64,000 nt of DNA from Metabacillus litoralis (GCF_003667825.1 NZ_CP033043.1:187001-251000); one strand, 5' to 3'; positions 18,756 to 27,058 are shown, numbered from the stretch's first letter. Made by a program: numbers and translations. Notes: generated by a model not told the origin, from the letters alone.

Positions 18756-19394
18756 TTACTCACCAAACTTTATTATGAATTTACAATGATTGTCACCTTC
18801 AGTTCGGCAACAAGTTCTATTTATTTGATTAACACCAAGAACGTCTATGAACATGCTTGTTTCACATCGACATGCCATTTTAAATTCTTTTGCAACTGAG
18901 AGGATGGGACAGTTATATTCTGTTAATTCAAATGTACGATCATCTATTTCAGCAACATCAGCCATATATCCTTTTTCGTTTTGAAGCTTTACAAGTTCAT
19001 TCACCTTCTCAGCTGGTGTAGTTATATTGATCATTTTGGCACTATATTCTTTAATTAAACGTGTTTCTCTCTTTTTAAATAGTAGCTCTATAGATTCTTC
19101 ACCGTGTATTTCTTTAATATCATGAAGAAATTCAAGGCTGATTCCTTCATAGTTTTTAGGAAAATATTGTTCCGATTTATCTGACAAAGAATATGTTTGG
19201 AGAGGTCTACCCATCGGCTGTTTTACTTCCTTGGAAGAGATGAAACCCTCTTTCTCGAGACTTAAAAGATGCTTTCTTACAGCCATGTGAGTAATCCCTA
19301 ATTCATCTGTTAACTCATTAACAGTCATTGTTTCTTCTTTTTTTAATAAGTGAAGAATCTTGTCCTTTGTTGTACTATTTCGAGTCGTGTTCAT
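18756..19394 (-). CDS. SufR-like winged-helix regulator with C-terminal cysteines
   Basis: 212 aa. Residues 8-70 form a DeoR/ArsR-like winged helix (VNELTDELGITHMAVRKHL). The C-terminal third has C162, C175, C177, C195, C196 and C204. C162 and C175 have the CX12C spacing known for SufR Fe-S regulators and C204 is in register with the fourth SufR Cys, but the third position is Asn189. It is divergent from sodA, and two identical-type palindromes occupy the gap, one over its own promoter. I infer an Fe-S or metal sensor that controls itself and sodA. Ribosome site GGAGGTG. Confidence 0.75.
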   Translation of the reverse strand: MNTTRNSTTKDKILHLLKKEETMTVNELTDELGITHMAVRKHLLSLEKEGFISSKEVKQPMGRPLQTYSLSDKSEQYFPKNYEGISLEFLHDIKEIHGEESIELLFKKRETRLIKEYSAKMINITTPAEKVNELVKLQNEKGYMADVAEIDDRTFELTEYNCPILSVAKEFKMACRCETSMFIDVLGVNQINRTCCRTEGDNHCKFIIKFGE

Positions 19395-19442
19395 ACTAAC
19401 ACCTCCATTTTAAAAATGTGGAGAAGATAAAGTTAAAATATA

Positions 19443-19471
19443 ATTATACCATATAGTATAAAATGTTTGAA
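19443..19471 (-). promoter_or_regulatory. Promoter of the SufR-like gene
   Basis: On the - strand TTCAAA, a 17-base spacer and TATAAT. The palindrome 19444-19461 covers spacer and -10, pointing to autorepression. Confidence 0.6.
19444..19461. promoter_or_regulatory. Palindromic operator A (regulator side)
   Basis: TTATACCATATAGTATAA, 6-bp arms around 6 bases. It shares length and arms with the palindrome at 19566. Confidence 0.65.
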
Positions 19472-19565
19472 GAAATGTTCATCTAACTGATTTTGACTTT
19501 TTTATAATGTTTAAGCAAATTAATTGATCTATAAAAAAATTTAGTTTATTCTTTATTTATACTTA

Positions 19566-19583
19566 TTATACTACTAAGTATAA
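19566..19583. promoter_or_regulatory. Palindromic operator B (sodA side)
   Basis: TTATACTACTAAGTATAA, 7-bp arms around 4 bases, 30 bases before the sodA start. A possible sodA promoter TTGATC(17)TATTCT lies at 19524-19552, putting the operator around +8. Confidence 0.65.
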
Positions 19584-19612
19584 AAATATAAATTTATTGG
19601 AGGATGTAAATA

Positions 19613-20230
19613 ATGACAACTTATTCTTTACCATCTTTACCTTATAGCTTTGATGCACTTGAGCCACATATTGATCAGCGCACAATGGAAATTCATCACG
19701 GGAAACATCATCAAACATATGTTAATAACTTAAATGCTGCCCTTGAAGGAAAAACAGATTTGCAAGCAAAATCACTAGAGGCGTTATTAAGTAATTTAGA
19801 TGCTGTTCCAGAACAAATTAGAACGGCTGTAAGAAATAATGGTGGTGGTCATTTAAATCATTCATTATTTTGGGAAGTCATTGCACCTTCTGGTAATGAC
19901 CAAACTCCTACAGGAGAATTAGCCGCTGCAATTAACCATGCATTTGGAAGCTTTGAGAGCTTTAAAGAGGAATTCACCAAAGCGGCAACAACCCGCTTTG
20001 GATCAGGTTGGGCTTGGCTAGTAGTTGATCAAGATGGAAATCTTCAGGTAACAAGTACAGCTAACCAAGACAATCCAATTATGGATGGTCAACAAGCCAT
20101 TCTAGGACTTGATGTTTGGGAGCACGCTTACTATTTGAACTACCAAAACAGAAGACCAGACTATATTTCAAGCTTTTTTAACATTATTAATTGGGATGTA
20201 GTAGCAGAAAAATTAGAAAAAACTAGATAA
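19613..20230 (+). CDS. sodA: Superoxide dismutase, Mn/Fe type
   Basis: 205 aa. All four metal ligands are present: H28, H83, D167 and H171 (in LDVWEHAYY). [11 protein letters not shown] and the Gln/Gly pattern favour Mn. It removes superoxide in the cytoplasm. Ribosome site TTGGAGGATG. Its start shares the divergent operator region with the SufR-like regulator. A terminator follows 20 bases after the stop, so it is monocistronic. Confidence 0.95.
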   Translation: MTTYSLPSLPYSFDALEPHIDQRTMEIHHGKHHQTYVNNLNAALEGKTDLQAKSLEALLSNLDAVPEQIRTAVRNNGGGHLNHSLFWEVIAPSGNDQTPTGELAAAINHAFGSFESFKEEFTKAATTRFGSGWAWLVVDQDGNLQVTSTANQDNPIMDGQQAILGLDVWEHAYYLNYQNRRPDYISSFFNIINWDVVAEKLEKTR

Positions 20231-20249
20231 ATAATCAGTGAGTTTTATG

Positions 20250-20277
20250 AATAAGGTGTCTAAAAAGACACCTTATT
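20250..20277 (+). terminator. Terminator after sodA
   Basis: AATAAGGTGTCT pairs perfectly over 12 bp with AGACACCTTATT around AAAA. The symmetrical A/T flanks would allow weak termination either way. Confidence 0.8.
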
Positions 20278-20438
20278 TGCTGTTATATTGAAAGTTTCCT
20301 TATGTGAAACAGAAGTAACTTGGTTGTTTTTGTTAGTAAAGATGAAAAAAGAAGAAAATGGAAGTTAAGCATGTTATTGTTAACTATGGAACATTTTATC
20401 GCTTCACACACAGGCTATTTCAAATAGGAGGCTAAAAC

Positions 20439-20984
20439 ATGAAACTTGTTGGTATATCAGGTTCAATCATTGGCACAAAAACAGCAAAGGCAGTTCATGA
20501 AGTATTAATGGCAGCAAAAGCTTTAGATCAGAATCTTGAAGTTGAATTAATTGATTTAAAGGATTACGAAGTTGAATTTGTGAAGGGGACTCCACTGTCT
20601 TCCTACAATCAAGACACAATTAAGGTTGTAAACACAATTCAATCAGCCGACTTTCTTGTGTTTGGAACTCCAATTTATCAGGCTTCCATCCCAGGTGTTT
20701 TGAAAAATCTGTTTGACCATTTACCTATTGATGCATTTAAGTCAAAGGTGACAGGAATGATTACAACGGCTGGTACAGACAAACATTTTCTTGTAACAGA
20801 ATATCATCTAAAGCCAATCCTGACCTATTTAAAAGGAGTGGTTCCTGTTAGTAATGTATTTCTTCAAAACTCAGATTTTAATAAAGAAAATGAAATAATT
20901 AATAACGATATTTCGAATCGAATTCACGTATTGGCTAAAGAGATGATAGTTCTACAAAAGTCACTAAAGGACTCAGAAGCTTAA
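20439..20984 (+). CDS. NAD(P)H-dependent FMN reductase family protein
   Basis: 181 aa flavodoxin-like fold. The FMN phosphate loop is GISGSIIGTKTAK (residues 4-16) and the second flavin loop is FGTPIYQASIPGVLKNLFDHL. It resembles SsuE-type or azoreductase-like NADPH:FMN reductases. The start follows ATAGGAGGCTAAA. It is a lone gene between sodA and the repeat-rich region. The physiological electron acceptor cannot be read from the sequence. Confidence 0.85.
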   Translation: MKLVGISGSIIGTKTAKAVHEVLMAAKALDQNLEVELIDLKDYEVEFVKGTPLSSYNQDTIKVVNTIQSADFLVFGTPIYQASIPGVLKNLFDHLPIDAFKSKVTGMITTAGTDKHFLVTEYHLKPILTYLKGVVPVSNVFLQNSDFNKENEIINNDISNRIHVLAKEMIVLQKSLKDSEA

Positions 20985-21067
20985 CAGTTGAATGATAATA
21001 ATGGAAGTTACGGGCAATAATTGTAACAGTCGGTTTCCGAATACAAAACTACACTAGCACCAATTAG

Positions 21068-21104
21068 CAGTCCTGTTCGCAACTGAATAAGACTGTTTTT
21101 TTTT
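21068..21104 (+). terminator. Probable terminator after the FMN reductase
   Basis: CAGTC...GACTG with an 18-base loop, followed by nine T. The short stem but long T-run makes it plausible. Confidence 0.5.
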
Positions 21105-21167
21105 CTGAGGGGCGAATAAATAAAGCTGACCTTCTTGCTTATCCTTAATTGAGTAACCTATAGTTTA

Positions 21168-21359
21168 AATAAACGGAGTTTTTCCGGCTATACGAAGAAT
21201 GGAACTCGATTTGGGGGATATAAGCGGAATTTTTCCGGTTAAGCAAAGTAAAATGGTCCATTTTTATCTTTTTCGATTAAATAGACGGAGTCTTTCCGTC
21301 TATTTAATCCATTTTTCGTGATATTTCCTCATTAAGAGGAATTTCCCCGCTTATTTTAG
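21168..21359. repeat. Cluster of four GGAnTTTTTCCG hairpin repeats
   Basis: Four related imperfect palindromes centred near 21181, 21234, 21293 and 21343, about 50-59 bases apart. Each has a purine-rich GCGGA/ACGGA arm, a T-rich core and a TCCG arm. The third is a perfect palindrome, AAATAGACGGA (21279-21289) with TCCGTCTATTT (21295-21305). Part of the 860-base gene-free stretch between the FMN reductase and putP. Confidence 0.65.
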
Positions 21360-21437
21360 TAGCTAAAATTGACCGGTTTTTATTATAATTTTTGATAACA
21401 AATATAATCGGATTGTTTTTTTAGAGTTCCGACCAAA

Positions 21438-21453
21438 ATGCAAGCGCTTTCTC
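21438..21453. promoter_or_regulatory. cre-like CcpA site upstream of putP
   Basis: ATGCAAGCGCTTTCTC keeps TGNAAGCGCTTTC of the cre consensus. It lies about 190 bases before a good promoter, which is far for repression and leaves its target uncertain. Confidence 0.45.
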
Positions 21454-21627
21454 TTGTGTTGTGTGTTTTACACAAGCAGGAACCTAAATCTTTGTATCTA
21501 TGCTACATTGTAGAAAACTCATGTAAAATTGTAAAATATTTGTAAAGATATAGAACAGATATTTAATTTGTTTAGACTGTATATTTGAGTCTGCTTTCTT
21601 TAAAAAACTTTTCTTATTATAAAGTTA

Positions 21628-21657
21628 TTGACGTAATAGCTATGAAAAAAGTATTAT
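21628..21657 (+). promoter_or_regulatory. Candidate promoter of a short leader or small RNA
   Basis: TTGACG, 18-base spacer, TATTAT. Transcription from about 21664 would reach the terminator at 21718 after only some 80 bases. Confidence 0.5.
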
Positions 21658-21663
21658 CAAATA

Positions 21664-21745
21664 ATAAAAATCTTAAAGTCATGTGTTTAAAAAGAAAATA
21701 TAAGCTAAGGAGAATTTAACCCTCGCCTAGCGAGGGTTTTATTTT
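21664..21745 (+). ncRNA. Candidate small RNA or attenuated putP leader
   Basis: Bounded by the promoter at 21628-21657 and a compact terminator. It contains GCTAAGGAGAA, a ribosome-site-like sequence with no start codon in reach, directly before the terminator stem. This could be a short regulatory RNA or a putP attenuator. No family recognised. Confidence 0.35.
21718..21745 (+). terminator. Compact terminator upstream of putP
   Basis: CCCTCG-CCTAG-CGAGGG followed by TTTTATTTTT. It sits between the candidate leader promoter and putP with no gene directly before it. Confidence 0.8.
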
Positions 21746-21838
21746 TATACTATCAGAAAGTTTAAGTTTTTATGGATGATAGTATAGGAAAAACTAAGGC
21801 TTTCGCCATTAGGACTTGACGATAAGCTAAGTTTTTCC
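21746..21838. repeat. 93-bp structured intergenic repeat, copy 1
   Basis: Aligns without gaps to 26360-26452 (about 80 of 93 identical by eye). It folds into a TATACTATC/GATAGTATA stem, then a GAAAAACT/AGTTTTTC stem enclosing GGCTTTCGCC. No coding capacity. It resembles the small bcr-type repeats of Bacillus in size and structure, an analogy from memory. Confidence 0.8.
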
Positions 21839-21867
21839 AATAAAATTATTTGAAAAGAGGGAATAGT

Positions 21868-23331
21868 ATGAGTTATCAGTTACTCGGTTCCATTGTTGTC
21901 TATATGGTTGGGATGTTACTTATTGGTTATTACGCCTATAAACGGACCACTAACTTATCAGATTATATGTTAGGAGGAAGGTCTTTAGGTCCCGCTGTTA
22001 CCGCTCTAAGTGCTGGAGCTTCAGATATGAGTGGATGGCTCCTTATGGGTCTTCCTGGAGCTATGTATGTACAAGGTTTAAGTGCCTCTTGGATTGTGAT
22101 CGGTTTGACTCTGGGTGCGTATGCAAACTGGTTGTATGTGGCACCACGGTTAAGAATGTACACAGAGGCTGCTAACGACTCGATGACAATTCCTTCTTTT
22201 TTGGAAAATAGGTTTGAAGATGCATCTAAAATGCTCCGTCTTATTTCAGGATTAGTTATTATTATCTTCTTTACGTTTTATGTATCATCAGGGATGGTTT
22301 CTGGAGGGGTGCTGTTTGAAACCACATTCAATCTTGACTATACAGTTGGACTTTGGATCATTGCTGGAGTGGTTGTATCCTACACATTATTTGGAGGATT
22401 CTTGGCAGTAAGCTGGACAGACTTTGTACAAGGATTGATCATGTTCATTGCCCTTATTCTTGTTCCTCTTGTGACGATTATTGAGTTAGGAGGAATTGGT
22501 CCTTCTTTTAGTGAAATAAAATCAATTGATGAGTCTCTTTTTAATATTTTTAAGGGTACTAGTTTCCTAGGTATTGTTTCTTTATTCGCATGGGGGCTTG
22601 GATACTTTGGGCAGCCGCACGTTATCGTTCGATTTATGGCGATTTCATCTGTAAAAGAGATAAAGAAGGCCAGACGTATAGGAATGGGCTGGATGATTTT
22701 TTCTGTTGTAGGTGCTATGTTTACTGGGTTCGTAGGACTTTCTTATTACTCTAAAAATGATCTGAATCTTGCAGACCCTGAGACAGTTTTTATTGGGTTA
22801 AGTGATATATTATTTCATCCTATTATTACAGGATTTCTACTTGCTGCTTTGTTAGCAGCTGTTATGAGTACCATTTCTTCTCAGCTATTAGTAACATCAA
22901 GCTCGTTAACAGAGGATTTGTATAAAACATTTTTCCGACGTTCTGCAACTGATAAGGAATTAATGGTTATTGGACGATTATCAGTATTAATTGTTTCCAT
23001 TATTTCTGTAGCAATTGCCTACAATAAAAGTGGAACAATTCTATCTTTAGTAGGTTATGCATGGGCAGGGTTTGGTTCAGCTTTTGGTCCAGTTATTTTA
23101 TTGAGTTTGTATTGGGAACGGATGAATAAATGGGGAGCTCTTGCTGGAATGGTTGCTGGCGCATGTACTGTTATTATCTGGACTAGTATTCCAGGTCTGA
23201 GTGCAACGATTTATGAAATGATTCCAGGCTTTTTTGTCAGTTTACTAGCATGTTATTTCGTTAGTATTGTATCACCGGCGCCGTCAAAGAACATTAGGGA
23301 TAAGTTTAATCAAAATAAGCAATCTGCATGA
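21868..23331 (+). CDS. putP: Sodium/proline symporter
   Basis: 487 aa from ATG 21868, preferred because AAAGAGGGAA lies upstream; a TTG at 21850 precedes it. It is an SSS-family transporter with about 13 membrane segments. The GGRSLGPAVTALSAGASDMSGWLLMG region near residues 36-60 is the Na+/proline signature of PutP/OpuE. It imports proline as nutrient or osmoprotectant. No proline dehydrogenase is adjacent, so an osmotic (OpuE-like) role cannot be excluded. Preceded by a long repeat-rich leader. Confidence 0.9.
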   Translation: MSYQLLGSIVVYMVGMLLIGYYAYKRTTNLSDYMLGGRSLGPAVTALSAGASDMSGWLLMGLPGAMYVQGLSASWIVIGLTLGAYANWLYVAPRLRMYTEAANDSMTIPSFLENRFEDASKMLRLISGLVIIIFFTFYVSSGMVSGGVLFETTFNLDYTVGLWIIAGVVVSYTLFGGFLAVSWTDFVQGLIMFIALILVPLVTIIELGGIGPSFSEIKSIDESLFNIFKGTSFLGIVSLFAWGLGYFGQPHVIVRFMAISSVKEIKKARRIGMGWMIFSVVGAMFTGFVGLSYYSKNDLNLADPETVFIGLSDILFHPIITGFLLAALLAAVMSTISSQLLVTSSSLTEDLYKTFFRRSATDKELMVIGRLSVLIVSIISVAIAYNKSGTILSLVGYAWAGFGSAFGPVILLSLYWERMNKWGALAGMVAGACTVIIWTSIPGLSATIYEMIPGFFVSLLACYFVSIVSPAPSKNIRDKFNQNKQSA

Positions 23332-23382
23332 AAAAAGCACCACCTGAATGTTCCTAACAAAGGGACATTGGGCGGTGCTTTT
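23330..23382. terminator. Bidirectional terminator between putP and the AraC regulator
   Basis: AAAAAGCACC...GGTGCTTTTT with an inner ATGTTCC/GGACAT stem. A-rich and T-rich flanks serve both convergent genes. Confidence 0.85.
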
Positions 23383-23384
23383 TC

Positions 23385-24239
23385 TTAACTATTTATCTCA
23401 TAATCATGCAATTTACGATACTCAGTAGGAGTCATCCCTTCTTGCTCAATAAATCGTTTATTAAAGTAGCTTATACTAGGATAACCTACCTTTTGTGCAA
23501 TTTCTTTTATGGTCATTTCTTTACGATCAAGCAGCCATTGTTTACTAGCTTGCAAACGGCATAAGGTGATAAACTGCATTGGTGTCATTTGAGTAGCTCG
23601 TTTAAATAATCGACAAAAGTAATATGTGCTGACGCCCACGTTCTGAGCCCAGTACTCAAGGTCAAATGGTTCACAAGCACTTCTTTGCATACTTGGTAAG
23701 AGTGTTTGAATACGATCATCCTGCTCTTGGCGGCGATCAGATGTTTTTGGTGCAGCATTTCTTACAAATTCCATTAAAAATGTGTAGGTAAAAGTAGACA
23801 AGCTGGAAAGATGCAAAAAGCTGTTTTTTTCTGCCTCAATTAATAGCTGATTATGTGCTTTTTCAAGAGTAGACAATTTTTGAAGAGTCCAGAGTGAGTG
23901 TTGATGAAACCCTTTTTCCGAGAGAAATTGATTAAGCACATCACCGTAAAAATGAACCCAACGTATATTCCAGGGATCTTGTTTACTACTATAATACCGC
24001 TGCTCCTGCATTGGAAAATATAAAAAAGCGTCTCCCCTTTTTATCATGACTGGACTGCCGTCTATTTCCACGTACCCCGATCCAGATAAAACAAAGTGAA
24101 TACTAAAGTTATTTAAAGTGCCAACTTTTCGATTTACTTCATGGTCAGGTTCATTCCAATACCAGCCAATTGATTCAGGTAGAATCATAAAATCATTGTT
24201 TTGTAATGTAGGTAATAAAAATTGTCTAAGCATTTGCAT
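23385..24239 (-). CDS. AraC-family transcriptional regulator
   Basis: 284 aa; start at ATG 24239 (a GTG one codon earlier and an ATG two codons later are also possible) behind GAAAGAG. The N-terminal cupin-like sensor domain (residues 20-150) has GSGYVEIDGSP and FPMQEQRYYSS. The C-terminal AraC DNA-binding domain has two helix-turn-helix motifs (LEYWAQNVGVSTYYFCRLFKR and KEIAQKVGYPSISYFNKRF regions). It is divergent from the dehydrogenase/reductase pair at 24359-26295 and probably activates it in response to a sugar. Confidence 0.88.
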   Translation of the reverse strand: MQMLRQFLLPTLQNNDFMILPESIGWYWNEPDHEVNRKVGTLNNFSIHFVLSGSGYVEIDGSPVMIKRGDAFLYFPMQEQRYYSSKQDPWNIRWVHFYGDVLNQFLSEKGFHQHSLWTLQKLSTLEKAHNQLLIEAEKNSFLHLSSLSTFTYTFLMEFVRNAAPKTSDRRQEQDDRIQTLLPSMQRSACEPFDLEYWAQNVGVSTYYFCRLFKRATQMTPMQFITLCRLQASKQWLLDRKEMTIKEIAQKVGYPSISYFNKRFIEQEGMTPTEYRKLHDYEINS

Positions 24240-24358
24240 CACTCTTTCAGGACAATATTCTTTTATTATAAAGGCAATATGATTCTATTTTTATTTTAAG
24301 ATGTGTCTTTTATAATAACAATATAATATTAAGTTTAGGGTAGAAGGAGAGAATGGTT

Positions 24359-25354
24359 ATGGAAAAAATTCGTTGGGGAATTATCGGAAGTGCAAATATA
24401 GCAAAAGGTTCAGTTATACCAGGTATTCAGCAATCAGAAACAGGTGAGGTTGTTGCTATTGCTAGCAGAGGATTAGAAAAAGCAAAAGAAACGGCCGAAC
24501 AATTAAATATTTCTAAGGCTTATGGGAGTTATGAGGAATTACTCCAAGATCCTGAAATTGAAGCCGTTTACATTCCTCTTCCAAACCATTTACATAAAGA
24601 GTGGACCATTCGTGCAGCAGAAGCAGGTAAGCATGTTTTATGTGAAAAGCCTTTAGCATTAAATGCGGATGAAGCGGAAGAAATGGTAGCTGCTTGTGAA
24701 AAAGCTGGTGTCGTTTTTGCAGAAGCATTTATGTATCGTTATCATCCACGTTATAAGCTTATAAACGAATTAATTGACTCAGGGGAAATTGGGGATATTC
24801 GGGGTATTCACGGAACGTTTACTTTTAATAATGCAAAAGACAGTGGAAACGTTCGTTATAAAAAGGAATGGGGTGGAGGTTCCTTATATGATGTTGGTGT
24901 TTACCCAATTAGTGCGGCCAGAATGATTTTGAATGAAGAGCCTAAAGCAGCAACTGTTCATGCATTCTTTTCTGAGAAACATGACGATGTTGATATGATG
25001 GCATCGGGTATTTTGGAATTTGATAAAGGTGTAGCTTTAACATTTGATTGTGGAATGTGGGCTGCATTTAGAAATGAACTCGAAATTCTTGGTACAAATG
25101 GTCGGATCGAGGTTCCTTCAGCGTTTATAACACATCAAAATGAACAAGATCATATTATTGTTCACACAAATGATGGCAAAAGAGAGCTTGAGGTGCCTTA
25201 TTTAAATCAATATGCACTTCAAGCTGATGCAATGGGAAGAAGCATCCGTAACGGCGAGCCATTACCATTTCCTTCGCAAGATGCAGTATTAAATATGAAA
25301 GTAATTGATGCTTGTTTAACCTCAGCAAGAGAACGCCGTCGTGTTGAGTTATAA
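24359..25354 (+). CDS. Gfo/Idh/MocA family NAD(P)-dependent dehydrogenase
   Basis: 331 aa from ATG 24359, 9 bases from GGAG; ATG 24353 is only 3 bases away. The N-terminal Rossmann motif is WGIIGSANIAKG, and CEKPLA near residues 95-100 carries the catalytic Lys of the family. The C-terminal alpha/beta domain has KKEWGGGSLYDVGVYPI. Members oxidise or reduce sugars, inositols or deoxysugars. The substrate is unknown; it is paired with the aldo/keto reductase downstream. Confidence 0.88.
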   Translation: MEKIRWGIIGSANIAKGSVIPGIQQSETGEVVAIASRGLEKAKETAEQLNISKAYGSYEELLQDPEIEAVYIPLPNHLHKEWTIRAAEAGKHVLCEKPLALNADEAEEMVAACEKAGVVFAEAFMYRYHPRYKLINELIDSGEIGDIRGIHGTFTFNNAKDSGNVRYKKEWGGGSLYDVGVYPISAARMILNEEPKAATVHAFFSEKHDDVDMMASGILEFDKGVALTFDCGMWAAFRNELEILGTNGRIEVPSAFITHQNEQDHIIVHTNDGKRELEVPYLNQYALQADAMGRSIRNGEPLPFPSQDAVLNMKVIDACLTSARERRRVEL

Positions 25355-25368
25355 AAGGGGGACTTTTG

Positions 25369-26295
25369 ATGAAGACGATTAGTATTCCAGGCTTAAATAA
25401 GCGGGTAACAACACTCATTCAAGGCTCAGATTATTTTAGACCAAGTGTTTATGAAAAGGTTTGTCGCGTTCTTGATCAATATGTTGCGATCGGAGGTAAT
25501 ACAATTGATACTGCACATATTTATTGTGGTGGTGAAAGTGAAGTAGCGATTGGCATGTGGATGGAAGAACGTGATAATCGAGAAGGTGTGGTGATTCTGA
25601 CTAAAGGTGCACATCATGACCAAAACGGTCCACGTGTGAATCCAGAAGCAATCTCTAAAGACCTTTTTGAAAGTCTGGAACGTTTAAAAACAGATTACAT
25701 CGATTTATATGCTCTGCACCGTGACGATCCAGCAGTACCAGTAAGTGTGATTATGGATGCATTGAATGAGCATATACAGGAAGGGCGAATAAAGGCAATC
25801 GGTGGATCTAATTGGACAACACAGCGGTTACAGGAAGCAAATGAATATGCAGCCAATAACGGTTTGGTTGGTTTTACGTTCAGCAGTCCTAATTTAAGTT
25901 TAGCAAAACCAAATGAACCGTTCTGGACAGGGTGTGTTTCGGCGGATTCTGCTGATTGTCTATGGCATCAAGAGAATCAAATTCCACTTCTCTCTTGGTC
26001 ATCGCAAGCAAGAGGATTTTTTACAGGTCGATACACTCCTGAAGATCGAAGTAATGAGGATCTTGTTCGCGTTTTTTATAACGAAGAGAACTGGGAACGA
26101 TTGCGTCGGGCTGAAATTATGGCTAAGGAAAAGGGAGTTAGTACGATACAAATTGCTCTTGCTTATGTGCTTAATCAACCTTTTCCTACATGTGCTCTTA
26201 TTGGTGCTCAAAATGCAGAAGAATTACAATCATGCTATGAGGGAGCAAAGATTGTTTTAACTAAGGAAGAATATAAATGGTTGGAGCAAGTTTGA
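25369..26295 (+). CDS. Aldo/keto reductase
   Basis: 308 aa (beta/alpha)8 barrel from ATG 25369 behind AAAGGGGGA. The tetrad is visible: D and Y in TIDTAHIYCGGESE, K in ILTKGAHH and H in YALHRDDP. NADPH motif IGAQNAEEL lies near the C-terminus. It starts 14 bases after the Gfo/Idh/MocA gene, so the two are one operon under the divergent AraC protein. Together they look like sugar-oxidising or -epimerising catabolic enzymes; the substrate cannot be told. Confidence 0.87.
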   Translation: MKTISIPGLNKRVTTLIQGSDYFRPSVYEKVCRVLDQYVAIGGNTIDTAHIYCGGESEVAIGMWMEERDNREGVVILTKGAHHDQNGPRVNPEAISKDLFESLERLKTDYIDLYALHRDDPAVPVSVIMDALNEHIQEGRIKAIGGSNWTTQRLQEANEYAANNGLVGFTFSSPNLSLAKPNEPFWTGCVSADSADCLWHQENQIPLLSWSSQARGFFTGRYTPEDRSNEDLVRVFYNEENWERLRRAEIMAKEKGVSTIQIALAYVLNQPFPTCALIGAQNAEELQSCYEGAKIVLTKEEYKWLEQV

Positions 26296-26314
26296 TTCTT
26301 AAACATAATATAGG

Positions 26315-26358
26315 AAAAAGACGTTAAAACAAATGTCTGTTTTAACGTCTTTTTCTTT
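26315..26358 (+). terminator. Terminator after the aldo/keto reductase
   Basis: AAAAAGACGTTAAAACA pairs perfectly over 17 bp with TGTTTTAACGTCTTTTT, then CTTTTT. Confidence 0.92.
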
Positions 26359-26359
26359 T

Positions 26360-26452
26360 TATACTATCAGAAAGATAAAATTTTTATGGATGATGGTATA
26401 AGAAAAGCTAAGGCTTCCGCCATTAGGGCTTTGCGATAAGCCAAGCTTTTCT
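26360..26452. repeat. 93-bp structured intergenic repeat, copy 2
   Basis: Same orientation and length as copy 1. The second stem is GAAAAGCT/AGCTTTTC where copy 1 has GAAAAACT/AGTTTTTC, a paired A-T to G-C change. The first stem has one G-T wobble (GATGGTATA). Confidence 0.8.
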
Positions 26453-26572
26453 AAAAGTAAATATCATTAATGGGTTATGATTTACTTTCTAATTATTATT
26501 CCCAATAATTTTTAAAATAAAATCATATATTTTAATAAAATAATTGATTTTTTACTGAAGGGAGCAAAAAAT

Positions 26573-26899
26573 ATGTACTATGCCCGACTCATTCACTATA
26601 AATTAGGAACAAATCAAAGACAGGCTGCAGAAGAATTAACAAAGAAGTTTGATAAAATAAGCAGGAATTTATATGGATTTAGAGGAAATGTTTATTTTTT
26701 TGATGATCCAAATGGTGAATACAAAGCGCTTAATTACTGGGATACAAAGGAACTTGCTGAAAAAGCTCATGAAGTGCTATTTCCTCAGCTAGAAAATGAA
26801 CTTAAGAATTTAACTACTGAGAAGCCAAGATATAGAATCTTTGAAGTATTTGATCCAACAGATGATCAAGACATGGTGGCAAGTCATACGATAAAATAA
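26573..26899 (+). CDS. Small protein with predicted dimeric alpha/beta-barrel fold
   Basis: 108 aa. The pattern strand-helix-strand-strand-helix-strand (YYARLIHYKLG, AAEELTKKFDKI, NVYFFDD, EYKALNYWD, RIFEVFDP) suggests an antibiotic-biosynthesis-monooxygenase/heme-degrading-like fold, but no catalytic residues stand out. Ribosome site GAAGGGAGC. It stands alone between terminators. Function unknown. Confidence 0.65.
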   Translation: MYYARLIHYKLGTNQRQAAEELTKKFDKISRNLYGFRGNVYFFDDPNGEYKALNYWDTKELAEKAHEVLFPQLENELKNLTTEKPRYRIFEVFDPTDDQDMVASHTIK

Positions 26900-26934
26900 T
26901 ATATGTAAAAGAAAAACAGTTAAGAATAATACTT

Positions 26935-26970
26935 ACCTAGATATCTATTTAGATATCTAGGTATTTTTTT
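26935..26970 (+). terminator. Terminator after the small barrel protein
   Basis: ACCTAGATATCT and AGATATCTAGGT form a perfect 12-bp stem with an ATTT loop, followed by ATTTTTTT. Confidence 0.93.
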
Positions 26971-27058
26971 GTGTGAAATAAACATCACCTTAGTATAAAG
27001 GTCACACAAAGGTCAAAAAAGTGCACCTTTTTAGTCAATTGAGTTTATCGTAATAAAA

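Noticed and set aside
21168..21359. CRISPR array in the spaced palindromes before putP
   Set aside because: Repeats are short, diverged and palindromic, spacers are not uniform, and no cas gene is present.
26360..26452. tRNA or known riboswitch in the 93-bp repeat
   Set aside because: It folds into two stems but has no cloverleaf, T-arm sequence or riboswitch core that I recognise, and a second copy exists at 21746.
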